NCBI GenBank assembly: GCA_902564245.1
Contig: CACFAF010000005.1
Span: 1-62,802, forward strand
Origin: an uncultured Pelagibacteraceae bacterium
Lineage (GTDB): Bacteria > Pseudomonadota > Alphaproteobacteria > Pelagibacterales > Pelagibacteraceae
Reading direction: 5' to 3'
Length of the DNA: 62,802 nucleotides
The notes below the pieces were generated by a model. The model ran no database searches, was not told the origin of the DNA, and saw only the letters and a list, made by a program, of their open reading frames with translations. A program made the position numbers and the translations under genes. Numbering within the stretch: position 1 is the stretch's first letter; every line of letters begins with the position of its first letter. Below are positions 44,770 to 53,349 of this stretch, piece by piece.

Positions 44770-45842
44770 TTAAATAATCCTTTCAATCCTTTTTCTGACG
44801 CTTCACAAACACCTTTTTCTGTAATTAAACTAGTTATATATTTAGCAGGTGTAATATCAAAAGCTAGGTTCATTACTTTACTTTTTTGTGGATAAATTAA
44901 TATCTTTTTTAATTTTTTATCTTTATCAAGACCTTCTAGGTGAGTTAATTCTTCTGAATTTCTTTCTTCAATAGGAATATCTTTAAAATCTTTTATATCC
45001 CAATCAATTGTTGAGCTTGGTAATGCCACATAAAAAGGTACATTATTATCATAAGCTGCTAGAGCTTTTAAGTACGTTCCAATTTTGTTGCAAACATCTC
45101 CAGTTGATAAAGTTCTATCTGTTCCAACAATACACATATCTACCTCTCCTTTTTGCATTAATATTCCACCAGTATTATCTGCAATAATTGTATTAGGAAC
45201 ATCTTCTTCATTTAATTCATATGAAGTTAAATTAGCTCCTTGATTTCTTGGTCTTGTTTCGTCAACCCAAACATGTACTGGAATACCTTTTTTATGTGCA
45301 TGATAAATTGGAGAAGTTGCTGTGCCCCAATTTATAGTTGCTAACCATCCAGCATTACAATGAGTTAAAATATTTACTGTCTCTTTTTTTTTGTTATAAA
45401 TTTTTTCAATTATTTTAAGACCATTTAATCCAATATTTTTACAAAACTTAACATCTTCTTCACAAATTGTTTTTGCTTCATCTAAAGCTACCTTTAATAA
45501 TTCATTATTATTAACATCTGATAATTTTTTCATCATTCGATCAACTGCCCACTTTAGATTAATTGCTGTTGGTCTAGATTTTATTAGATCTTCTGAACTT
45601 TTTTTAATAAAATTAACATCATTTTTTTCCATAATAGCTAGAACAATACCGTAAGCAGCTGTTCCTCCTATTAATGGAGCTCCCCTTACCTCCATAACTT
45701 TTATGGCATTTATTGCGTCTTTTACTGTTTTAAGATCTTTAATTATAAATTGATGAGGTAGTTTTGTTTGATCAATAATTTTCACAGCTTGGTTTTTTTC
45801 ATCAAACCAAATTGTTCTATATTCTTTTCCTTCTATTTTCAT
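44766..45842 (-). CDS. mtnA: S-methyl-5-thioribose-1-phosphate isomerase
   Basis: A 358-residue enzyme converting methylthioribose-1-phosphate to methylthioribulose-1-phosphate. RGAPLIGG (53-60), catalytic C162 in THCNAGWLAT and D242 in IVGTDR are the family signatures; VDETRPRNQGANLTSYEL distinguishes MtnA from eIF2B-like relatives. The full length is normal. It overlaps the hydrolase gene by four bases and follows the glycosidase gene by four. With mtnP in the same operon it forms the first two steps of MTA recycling. Confidence 0.95.
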   Translation of the reverse strand: MKIEGKEYRTIWFDEKNQAVKIIDQTKLPHQFIIKDLKTVKDAINAIKVMEVRGAPLIGGTAAYGIVLAIMEKNDVNFIKKSSEDLIKSRPTAINLKWAVDRMMKKLSDVNNNELLKVALDEAKTICEEDVKFCKNIGLNGLKIIEKIYNKKKETVNILTHCNAGWLATINWGTATSPIYHAHKKGIPVHVWVDETRPRNQGANLTSYELNEEDVPNTIIADNTGGILMQKGEVDMCIVGTDRTLSTGDVCNKIGTYLKALAAYDNNVPFYVALPSSTIDWDIKDFKDIPIEERNSEELTHLEGLDKDKKLKKILIYPQKSKVMNLAFDITPAKYITSLITEKGVCEASEKGLKGLFK

Positions 45843-45846
45843 TTAT

Positions 45847-46857
45847 TTAAAAATCAATTATCTTAGTAGAACCATCTTTCAAGATAAATTCTGCTTTTTT
45901 TTTTGAAATGAGCTTAACAGATTTAAATCTATCTACCTCTTGAATAAAATTGTTAAGTTTTTTTCTACTGCTTTTACTCATTTTCATACCTGGAGCATTA
46001 ACACCAACATCAATAATCACTTCCGCGCCACTTACAAATGCATTTATATATGATGGGATTACTTTACACTTACCTGTCATTGCTTCAGTTACCCAAATCG
46101 GTTTATTAATATTCAACGATTGCAATAATTCAGAAAATTCACCTACCCAGAAATCTTTATCACATTTACCATCAGGTGGTGTGATATGATGCATATTTGC
46201 TATATCAAAATTATCTTTAATTTTTGGAAGAGCAGATTTCCAAAACTTTTTACTTTCAGGAAACATTCCAGCTGCACCAGCCATAATAATAACTGCATCT
46301 TTTTGCTTCAATTTAATTAGTTCTGATGAAAAATTAAAAATTTCTACAAAATCATCCTCTGTTCCTTTAAAAAACATTTTAAATTCTGGTTCGTTCATTA
46401 TTTCCCAATAGATAATTGGTTTAGTTAAACCTGGCATATCATTAGATCCATCGCCATCATATCTATCAACTAAAGCAGATAAAAAAAGTTTATAGTTTTC
46501 CATAGAACAAGGTTTGCTTAAATATTTTGCAAAATGTTTACCAAAAGGACTTCTTCCCTTTTTTCTTTTACATGATTTTTGTTCCCAATTAGAATATGGC
46601 CATATTGTTGCGATTGTATTTTGATTATGGTTCTGAGCATAAGTTACATATTGATCAGCTTTATCCCAAGAAAAAACTCCTTTTTCTTTTTCAATATTAT
46701 TCCAAACGAAAGGTCCAGGATGCGGTCTCACCCATTGATTATCTTTACCTCTCATTCTATCATCTCTTAATTCAGTCAAATCACCAAAACGGGATCCAGC
46801 GTTTACATTAGAAAATAAGAAAAAAAAGATTAAAGATGTATAAAATATTTTTTTCAT
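45847..46857 (-). CDS. secreted clan GH-A glycoside hydrolase (cellulase-like)
   Basis: A 336-residue protein with a signal peptide (cleavage after VNA near residue 20) and a TIM-barrel glycosidase pattern. The acid/base is E156 in YWEIMNEPEF, and the nucleophile is probably E258 in KPIWVTEAM, the spacing of GH5/GH39-like enzymes. RPHPGPFVWNNIE and DKADQYVTYAQ are early barrel motifs. The glycan substrate is unknown. It overlaps mtnP by four bases and precedes mtnA by four, so it is part of the MTA-salvage operon despite being exported. Confidence 0.75.
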   Translation of the reverse strand: MKKIFYTSLIFFFLFSNVNAGSRFGDLTELRDDRMRGKDNQWVRPHPGPFVWNNIEKEKGVFSWDKADQYVTYAQNHNQNTIATIWPYSNWEQKSCKRKKGRSPFGKHFAKYLSKPCSMENYKLFLSALVDRYDGDGSNDMPGLTKPIIYWEIMNEPEFKMFFKGTEDDFVEIFNFSSELIKLKQKDAVIIMAGAAGMFPESKKFWKSALPKIKDNFDIANMHHITPPDGKCDKDFWVGEFSELLQSLNINKPIWVTEAMTGKCKVIPSYINAFVSGAEVIIDVGVNAPGMKMSKSSRKKLNNFIQEVDRFKSVKLISKKKAEFILKDGSTKIIDF

Positions 46858-47723
46858 TTATTAAGCACTCTACCAGCTACTGTATTAAGTTTTTGAATTG
46901 TTTTCTTTGTTCTTTTCTCGGGTGCTGTTATTATTGCTACATCTAAACAATTGTTCGTTGGATCTTTTGGATCAATATATTTTTCAAAATTATCTATAAG
47001 ATTTTTAATCATATTTTTTGCTTTGGCAGCATTTCCTAAAAGAACTTTTATAACTTGTTGAACATCAACATTTTCATGGTCAGGGTGCCAACAATCATAA
47101 TCTGTGACCATTGAAACTGAAGCATATCTGATTTCAGCTTCTCTTGACAATTTTGCTTCTGGCATATTTGTCATGCCAATTACATCAGCTTTCCATGATC
47201 TATATAAATTAGACTCTGCTAATGTTGAAAATTGTGGCCCTTCCATAACAACATAAGTACCTCCTCTTTGATATGGAATGCTTTCTTTTTTAATGGCTTC
47301 CTCACATGCATTCATTAACCCATTGGATGTTGGATGAGCCATAGAAACATGGGCAACTATTTCATCATCAAAAAATGTTTTATTTCTAGCAAAAGTTCTA
47401 TCTATAAATTGATCAACTATTACAAATTTTCCTGGTGGTAAATCTTCTTTTAAAGAACCGACTGCAGAAACAGATACAATATCTGTTACTCCAAGTTGCT
47501 TTAGGGCATCTATGTTAGCTTTAAAATTTATATTTGAAGGATTAATAAAATGACCTCTTCCATGTCTTGGTAAAAAATATACTTCTTTATCTTTGTAATT
47601 AGTTTTTAGTATTTTGTCAGAAGGTTTTCCCCAAGGCGTATTTAGATCTAATAATTCTCTTTCTTTGAATTCTTCAACATCATACAGGCCACTTCCTCCA
47701 ATAATAGCTAATTTATTTGTCAT
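46854..47723 (-). CDS. mtnP: S-methyl-5'-thioadenosine phosphorylase
   Basis: A 289-residue purine nucleoside phosphorylase-fold enzyme. It cleaves methylthioadenosine with phosphate to adenine and methylthioribose-1-phosphate. GGSGLYD opens the protein; PRHGRGH binds phosphate; VSVSAVGSL and MTNMPEAKLSREAEI form the purine and ribose pockets of the MTAP subgroup. It is the first gene of a seven-gene minus-strand operon ending with the SpeD-SpeE fusion. It diverges from apt, which would salvage the adenine released, with 36 bases between starts. Confidence 0.95.
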   Translation of the reverse strand: MTNKLAIIGGSGLYDVEEFKERELLDLNTPWGKPSDKILKTNYKDKEVYFLPRHGRGHFINPSNINFKANIDALKQLGVTDIVSVSAVGSLKEDLPPGKFVIVDQFIDRTFARNKTFFDDEIVAHVSMAHPTSNGLMNACEEAIKKESIPYQRGGTYVVMEGPQFSTLAESNLYRSWKADVIGMTNMPEAKLSREAEIRYASVSMVTDYDCWHPDHENVDVQQVIKVLLGNAAKAKNMIKNLIDNFEKYIDPKDPTNNCLDVAIITAPEKRTKKTIQKLNTVAGRVLNK

Positions 47724-47759
47724 ATTATTTAAAATGATTTATTTATAACTCAAAAATAA

Positions 47760-48287
47760 ATGGATTTAAAAGAATATATAAGATCAATTCCTGATTACCC
47801 TAAGAAGGGAATTCTTTTTAGGGATATTACAACCTTAATAAAAAATGAAAAAGCTTTTGCTTTTTGCATTGATCAAATAGTTGAAAAATCTAAGCTCTTT
47901 AAATTTAATAAAATTGCAGCTGTAGAGTCTAGAGGTTTTGTATTTGCTTCTGCAATTTCATATATTTTGAAAAAACCTTTTATATTGCTTAGAAAAAAAA
48001 ATAAATTACCTGCTGAAACTCATTCTGTTGATTTTCAACTAGAATATGGAACTGCAACAATTGAGGTTCACAAAGACTCATTTAGTAAAGGAGATGAAGT
48101 TTTAATAATTGACGACTTAATAGCTACAGGTGGAACTGCAGAAGCAGCTGCAAAGCTTATAGAAATATCTAATGGTAAGGTTGCTGGATTTATTTTTGTA
48201 ATAAATCTTTTTGATCTAGGGGGTGATGAAATTTTGAAAAAAAAAGGTTATTCATCTGAATCATTAATGAACTTCCCAGGTCACTGA
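47760..48287 (+). CDS. apt: adenine phosphoribosyltransferase
   Basis: A 175-residue type I PRTase making AMP from adenine and PRPP. The PRPP-binding signature is VLIIDDLIATGGTAEAA; IPDYPKKGILFRDITTLI and VESRGFVFASAI are Apt-specific. Its placement opposite mtnP makes sense: MtnP releases adenine that Apt recycles. The last 7 bases overlap the convergent GT2 glycosyltransferase gene, so transcription must end inside coding sequence or run through it. Confidence 0.95.
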   Translation: MDLKEYIRSIPDYPKKGILFRDITTLIKNEKAFAFCIDQIVEKSKLFKFNKIAAVESRGFVFASAISYILKKPFILLRKKNKLPAETHSVDFQLEYGTATIEVHKDSFSKGDEVLIIDDLIATGGTAEAAAKLIEISNGKVAGFIFVINLFDLGGDEILKKKGYSSESLMNFPGH

Positions 48288-49180
48288 AACAAAGAATTAA
48301 CTCTGTAACTTGATTTTTTTCCAAGCATTGAGCTTAACAATCCCAATAATCTACTCAAATAAACTGATTTTTGAAGTTTATTAAATGTGATTGTAAAAAA
48401 AATTACCTTAAAAAAAGATCTGATTATCTTGCCATAGGTTTTTCTGAAAGCAGAAAAATATCCATAATTTTTTTTATGAAAATAAAAAGTAGACCACATC
48501 CAGTGCCAATTACGTAATTTTTCAGTATCTATTCCTAAAACAGGATCTGCTTGAGAAGAACTTTTATTTCCTAAATGGTCAATTATAAGTTCTTTTGAAA
48601 CAAAAACATTTCCTCCTTGATCTTTAATTCTTTTACATAAGTCAAACTCTTCAAAATATAAGAAGAAATTTTCATCAAAAAGTTTTTTATTAGGAAATTT
48701 ATTTAAATCAATTATCATTGAACATCCAATTACCCAATCAACTTTTTGTAAACCATTTTGATCAACTGCATTTATTGGATTTATATTTTCTTCAAAATAA
48801 CCTGAAGATTGGAAGTTTTTTTGATTCTTATACGTAGCTCCTATAATTGAAAAATCAATATTTTTTTTAAAAAAAGTTTCGATATTAGGAAAAAAATTTT
48901 TTTCACAAATAGTATCAGGATTAAGTATTAAGACATAACGAGTATCAACAAACTTTAATCCAAAATTATTTCCACTACCCATGCCAAGATTTTTTCCTGT
49001 ACAATGAATTGAGATATTTGGATATTTTCTTTCAAATTTTTCTTTTAAATTAAATTCTGAAGAATTTTCAATTATCTTGATCTTGATATTGTTTTCAATG
49101 GAATTAATACAATCAGTTAATATTTTTTCATCTGTTCTATAAGTTACTATAATTATTGTCAAATCTGATAAACTACTCAT
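48281..49180 (-). CDS. glycosyltransferase family 2 protein (rhamnosyltransferase-like)
   Basis: A 299-residue GT-A enzyme. TIIIVTYRTDEKILTDCINSI opens the nucleotide-binding domain; the metal-binding DXD-type motif is in LILNPDTIC, and DWVIGCSMIIDL with FLYFEEFDLCKRI are the acceptor-side motifs common in dTDP-rhamnosyl and related transferases. The C-terminal basic, hydrophobic region may associate with the membrane. It diverges from rmlB with 57 bases between starts, suggesting a shared polysaccharide locus. Donor sugar is unproven. Confidence 0.85.
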   Translation of the reverse strand: MSSLSDLTIIIVTYRTDEKILTDCINSIENNIKIKIIENSSEFNLKEKFERKYPNISIHCTGKNLGMGSGNNFGLKFVDTRYVLILNPDTICEKNFFPNIETFFKKNIDFSIIGATYKNQKNFQSSGYFEENINPINAVDQNGLQKVDWVIGCSMIIDLNKFPNKKLFDENFFLYFEEFDLCKRIKDQGGNVFVSKELIIDHLGNKSSSQADPVLGIDTEKLRNWHWMWSTFYFHKKNYGYFSAFRKTYGKIIRSFFKVIFFTITFNKLQKSVYLSRLLGLLSSMLGKKSSYRVNSLFQ

Positions 49181-49237
49181 AATTTTATTTAAAAGTTAAA
49201 TATATACATTTTTTTTTATTAATGTAAAAAGTTTGTA

Positions 49238-50257
49238 ATGCAGAGAATTATTGTTACAGGTGGATTAGGTTTCATAGGAAGTAATCTTGTGCATTTACTT
49301 ATTAAAAAAAAATATCATCCAATTATTATCGATAAATTTTCATATGCTTCAAATCTTTATAATTTAAAAGGACTTAAAAAAAATAATTATACAGTACATA
49401 AATTTAGCATCGAAAATAAAAAAAAAATTTTAAATCTATTAAACAAATATAAGCCAAAAGCTATCTTTAATTTAGCTGCTGAAACTCATGTAGATAGATC
49501 TATTGAGAGCCCTGATATGTTTATTAAATCAAATATTCTCGGAGTTTTTAATATTTTAGAATGTATTAAAGAATATGTAAAAAAAAATAAAATAAAAATG
49601 GTTCATGTGTCTACGGATGAAGTTTATGGGGATATAAAAAAAAATAAAAAATCATTAGAAAATGACAGGTATTTTCCAAGTTCTCCTTATTCTGCATCTA
49701 AAGCAAGTGCAGATCATTTAATTACTTCATATGTTAGAACTTTCAATTTACCAATAGTAATTTCTAATTGTTGCAATAATTTTGGTCCAAGACAATTTCC
49801 AGAAAAACTAATTCCAAAAACTATATTTAATTTAGTTAACAATAAAGACATACCAATTTATGGAAAAGGTATTAATGAAAGAGAATGGATTTATGTAGAC
49901 GATCATTGTGAAGGTTTAATTAAGATACTTAAAAAAGGAAAAATTGGACAAAGTTATAATATTGGATCAGGCAATGTTGTTAAAAACTTAGATTTAATAA
50001 AGAAGATTATTAAGGTTTATAAGAATAATTTTTCAAAAAATAAACACATTTCAAAAATAAAATTTGTTTTAGACAGACCAGGGCATGATCTACGTTATGC
50101 TTTGAACTCAAATAAAATAAAAAGAAAACTTAAATGGAAACCAAAAAATAAATTAGATATGGGCATCAAAAAAACTATTGATTGGTATATTAAAAACCCA
50201 AATTTCTATAATAAAAAACAACAAAAAAAATTTGATAAAAGAATTGGATTAATTTAA
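49238..50257 (+). CDS. rmlB: dTDP-glucose 4,6-dehydratase
   Basis: A 339-residue extended SDR enzyme. GGLGFIGSNLV is the NAD-binding glycine motif, STDEVYGD contains the catalytic Thr-Asp-Glu, and YSASKAS the Tyr-Lys pair. It produces dTDP-4-keto-6-deoxyglucose, the branch point to rhamnose and other deoxy-sugars. It overlaps rmlA by one base. rmlC and rmlD are not in the window, so the final sugar may not be rhamnose or the genes lie elsewhere. Confidence 0.93.
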   Translation: MQRIIVTGGLGFIGSNLVHLLIKKKYHPIIIDKFSYASNLYNLKGLKKNNYTVHKFSIENKKKILNLLNKYKPKAIFNLAAETHVDRSIESPDMFIKSNILGVFNILECIKEYVKKNKIKMVHVSTDEVYGDIKKNKKSLENDRYFPSSPYSASKASADHLITSYVRTFNLPIVISNCCNNFGPRQFPEKLIPKTIFNLVNNKDIPIYGKGINEREWIYVDDHCEGLIKILKKGKIGQSYNIGSGNVVKNLDLIKKIIKVYKNNFSKNKHISKIKFVLDRPGHDLRYALNSNKIKRKLKWKPKNKLDMGIKKTIDWYIKNPNFYNKKQQKKFDKRIGLI

Positions 50258-51132
50258 TGATTAAAAAAGGTATAATTTTAGCAGGTGGATTAGGAACTAG
50301 GATGAGCCCACTTACTAAAGCGGTTAATAAACAATTGCTTCCAATTTACGACAAGCCACTCATATATTATCCGCTCTCAATTTTAATGTTGGCTAAAATT
50401 AAAGACATTTTAATAATTGTAAACAAAGGTCAACTTAATCAATTCAAAAAATTGATACCAAGCGGAAAAAATTTAGGGATAAAAATATCTTATGCAGAAC
50501 AAAAAAGCCCAAGAGGACTACCTGATGCTTTTTTAGTTGGTGAAAAATTTATAGGTAAAGACAATGTTGCATTAATTCTTGGTGATAATTTTTTTTATGG
50601 CCAAAATTTAACTAAAAAACTCCAAGAATGCTCAAAGCTATCAAGTGGAGCAAAGATTTTATTACACTCTGTATCTAAGCCAGAAGCTTATGGAGTCGCG
50701 AAATTAAACAATAAAAAGAAAATTATCAAAATCATTGAAAAGCCCAAAAAATTTATTTCTGATTATGCTGTAACAGGTCTGTATTTTTTTGATAATCAAG
50801 TAGTTAAAATTGCTAAAACTCTTAAACCTTCAAAAAGAGGAGAAATTGAAATAATTGATTTATTAAATAAATATAAAAAAAGGAATAAACTTTATGCAGA
50901 TTTTATTGGTCGTGGAGGTGCATGGTTAGATACTGGATCAATTGAAGATTTCTATAAAACTACTTCTTTTGTGGCTGCTATTGAGAGTAGACAAGGTTTA
51001 AAAATTGCCTGTATAGAAGAAATTGCTTATCAATATGGCTGGATAACTAAAAAACATTTAATTCAATCCACAAAATTTTATGGAAATTGTGATTATTCTA
51101 AATATTTAAAAAAACTAATTTTTAGAGATTAG
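50257..51132 (+). CDS. rmlA: glucose-1-phosphate thymidylyltransferase
   Basis: A 291-residue nucleotidyltransferase forming dTDP-glucose. GGLGTRMSPLTKAVNKQLLPIYDKP carries the nucleotide-binding signature, LILGDNFFYG the metal-binding Asp and YGVAKL the sugar contact; AWLDTGS is near the C-terminus. Length and the C-terminal extension match RmlA rather than GalU. It pairs with rmlB by a shared TAATG junction. The phosphohexomutase at 27231 could supply glucose-1-phosphate. Confidence 0.95.
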   Translation: MIKKGIILAGGLGTRMSPLTKAVNKQLLPIYDKPLIYYPLSILMLAKIKDILIIVNKGQLNQFKKLIPSGKNLGIKISYAEQKSPRGLPDAFLVGEKFIGKDNVALILGDNFFYGQNLTKKLQECSKLSSGAKILLHSVSKPEAYGVAKLNNKKKIIKIIEKPKKFISDYAVTGLYFFDNQVVKIAKTLKPSKRGEIEIIDLLNKYKKRNKLYADFIGRGGAWLDTGSIEDFYKTTSFVAAIESRQGLKIACIEEIAYQYGWITKKHLIQSTKFYGNCDYSKYLKKLIFRD

Positions 51133-51204
51133 ATAACTGAAAACTTATCCACAAGCAAATTATTGATTTGAAATTAATTTTTATAATAATAACTTACAAT
51201 TTAA

Positions 51205-52239
51205 ATGAGAATTGAAGAAGAAATAAAGCTTGATTATTCTGATGTGCTTTTTAGACCTAAGAGAAGCACATTATCAAGTCGTAAAGATGTAGACTTAAAA
51301 AGAACTTACAAATTCAAATACAGCAATAGTGAATGGTCAGGAATTCCGATCATGGCCGCAAATATGGATGGCGTAGGCGAATTAGGTGTCGCGGAAAAGA
51401 TGTCTGAATATGACATGATTACCTGTCTAACTAAACAACATGATCTTAAAAAATTGAATCAATACAAAAAGATTAAATCAATTTACAAAAATATTGCTTT
51501 AAGTGTTGGTATTAAAAAAGAAGATTTCGATATGCTTGATAAATTATTAAAAGAATTTAATTTCATCAAATTTATTTGTATTGATGTTGCAAATGGATAT
51601 TCAGAACGTTTTAGTAAATTTATAAAATCTGTTAGAGAAAAATATCCAACAAAAACAATAATAGCTGGAAACGTTGTTACTGCAGACATGACTCAAGAAC
51701 TGATATTAAGTGGAGCTGATATAGTAAAAGTTGGTATCGGACCTGGAAGCGTTTGTACAACAAGAATTCAAACTGGAGTTGGTTATCCACAGTTAAGTGC
51801 AGTTATAGAATGTGCTGATGCAGCTCATGGTTTAGGAGCACATATTATTGCTGATGGTGGTTGTACTTGTCCAGGAGATGTTGCAAAAGGTTTTGGTGCT
51901 GGCGCAGATTTTGTTATGCTTGGTGGAATGCTTGCGGGACATGATGAGGGTAAAGGTAAAGTAGTAAAGACTAATGGAAATAAATATATAGAATTTTATG
52001 GATCAAGTTCTCTTACAGCTAACAAAAAACATTATGGTGGCTTATCTGATTACAGAAGTAGTGAGGGAAGAATTGTCAGAGTTAAATATAGAGGAAAAAT
52101 AAAAGATACAATTTCAAATATTCTTGGAGGTATCAGAAGTAGTTGTACCTATGTTGGCGCGCCTTCTCTAAAGCAATTAAGTAAATGTACTACCTTTGTA
52201 AGAGTATCTAACCAATTTAATGATACTTTTGTAAAATAA
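51205..52239 (+). CDS. guaC: GMP reductase (IMPDH/GMPR family)
   Basis: A 344-residue TIM-barrel oxidoreductase with catalytic C184 in GPGSVCTTR. No CBS-domain insertion is present, which, with the length, points to GMP reductase (GMP to IMP) rather than IMP dehydrogenase. DVANGYSERF and GADFVMLGGMLAGHDE are typical GuaC segments. It lies downstream of rmlA but 72 bases away, so it probably has its own promoter. Its stop is directly adjacent to the 3' CCA of the convergent tRNA gene. Confidence 0.9.
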   Translation: MRIEEEIKLDYSDVLFRPKRSTLSSRKDVDLKRTYKFKYSNSEWSGIPIMAANMDGVGELGVAEKMSEYDMITCLTKQHDLKKLNQYKKIKSIYKNIALSVGIKKEDFDMLDKLLKEFNFIKFICIDVANGYSERFSKFIKSVREKYPTKTIIAGNVVTADMTQELILSGADIVKVGIGPGSVCTTRIQTGVGYPQLSAVIECADAAHGLGAHIIADGGCTCPGDVAKGFGAGADFVMLGGMLAGHDEGKGKVVKTNGNKYIEFYGSSSLTANKKHYGGLSDYRSSEGRIVRVKYRGKIKDTISNILGGIRSSCTYVGAPSLKQLSKCTTFVRVSNQFNDTFVK

Positions 52240-52316
52240 TGGTAGCGGGAAGTGGGATCGAACCACTGACCTCGGGCTTATGAGTCCCGCGCTCTAACCA
52301 ACTGAGCTACCCCGCC
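52240..52316 (-). tRNA. tRNA-Met (CAU), elongator type
   Basis: A 77-nt cloverleaf including an encoded 3' CCA. It comprises a 7-bp acceptor GGCGGGG, D-arm GCTC/GAGC, anticodon loop CTCATAA, 5-nt variable loop and T-arm AGTGG/CCACT with TTCGATC. G1-U72 and G7-U66 are wobble pairs and position 31-39 is an A-G mismatch. The D-arm and paired 1-72 exclude the initiator; a tRNA-Ile with modified CAU anticodon cannot be fully excluded by eye. The 3' end abuts the guaC stop codon. Confidence 0.93.
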
Positions 52317-52332
52317 ATTGAATTCACGATGA

Positions 52333-52360
52333 TATATACTACTTTTAATTTTTTTTGCAA
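52333..52360 (-). promoter_or_regulatory. candidate promoter of the tRNA gene
   Basis: On the minus strand TTGCAA (52360-52355), a 16-base spacer and TATATA (52338-52333) precede the tRNA 5' end by 16 bases. It is one of the few sigma70-like promoters visible in an intergenic gap here. Confidence 0.5.
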
Positions 52361-52376
52361 ACAACTATAATTATAA

Positions 52377-53345
52377 CTAATTAAGAATTTTATTCTTTGC
52401 TTTATTAAACTCTTCTTGAGTTAATACATTTTCATCTAAAAGTTTTTTTAATTTTCTTAGTTTTCTTATTTTATCATCAGTTATAATTTCACTGGAATTT
52501 GAATTATTGTTAGTTGTTGATATAATTTTTGTAAAAGCTGGTTTTAACATTTTATCAAATTTATTATTAAACTTTGAACAATTTACAAAACAAAAAGAAC
52601 CTACCAAAAAGGTTTTATTGTTTTTTTCTGTAAAAAAAAAGCTAAGTTTTACCTCTATTTTCATTGCTCCTAAGATGTATATTAGATCTCCATTAGTTTC
52701 TAAAAAAAGATTTTCATTTTGATTTCTGGCAATTTTGAATCTATTTAAAATTATTGTCATATCTTCGTTTATTAGGATACTTTTATTATCTCTACTTAAT
52801 GAAGTTAAAGTCTTTCTGATTTCTTTTGTTGATTTAATGAGTTCTGAATTATTCATATCTTTTAGACTCTTGGCAATTTGTAAAAATTCATCATCGGTAG
52901 AATCTAAATCATTTAAAATAGAATAAAGTCCTTTATCTATAATTAAAAGATCTGTAACAAAATCAATTTTTTCTCTTTTGAAGATTTTTTTCATCTCTGA
53001 GATGAGCCATTTGCTTTGATGAACCTCATCTTTAAATTTTTTTTTTTCCATTTTTACTATCACAGATTTTATATATTTATTTTCCATTGGATCTTGACCG
53101 TCTATAACTTCTTTTATGAAATCAATATATTTTGTTGGTGCTATACTAAACATATTTATTTTTTTTTCTTGAATATTTAGAGATATAAAAAAATCTTTAA
53201 AATCCTCATAACGTTGATAACTAGTATACGTATGATTCTCTGGAACATCTAAACTAATTAAGTTATCGATATTTATAATTTTAGATACTGCTAGATTGCA
53301 AAAAATAAGATTAAAATAGAAGATTAAAAAAAATCTAATTTTCAC
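52377..53345 (-). CDS. secreted protein with C-terminal SHOCT-like domain (A)
   Basis: A 322-residue protein with a signal peptide (MKIRFFLIFYFNLIFCNLAVS). The middle is helical and lysine-rich with no family I recognise. The last 32 residues (about 291-322) form a SHOCT-like short helical hairpin, IRKLRKLKKLLDENVLTQEEF then NKAKNKILN, following a Ser/Asn linker. SHOCT domains are short C-terminal modules of unclear, possibly oligomerising, role. It is the last of four tightly packed minus-strand genes, two others of which end in the same module. Confidence 0.7.
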   Translation of the reverse strand: MKIRFFLIFYFNLIFCNLAVSKIINIDNLISLDVPENHTYTSYQRYEDFKDFFISLNIQEKKINMFSIAPTKYIDFIKEVIDGQDPMENKYIKSVIVKMEKKKFKDEVHQSKWLISEMKKIFKREKIDFVTDLLIIDKGLYSILNDLDSTDDEFLQIAKSLKDMNNSELIKSTKEIRKTLTSLSRDNKSILINEDMTIILNRFKIARNQNENLFLETNGDLIYILGAMKIEVKLSFFFTEKNNKTFLVGSFCFVNCSKFNNKFDKMLKPAFTKIISTTNNNSNSSEIITDDKIRKLRKLKKLLDENVLTQEEFNKAKNKILN

Positions 53346-53349
53346 TAAA

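Noticed and set aside
51145-51153. Perfect DnaA-box sequence TTATCCACA between rmlA and guaC (a second, reversed copy at 44887-44895 inside mtnA)
   Set aside because: At this base composition about one such 9-mer is expected by chance in the window on both strands; there is no cluster, no AT-rich unwinding array and no origin-type neighbour genes.
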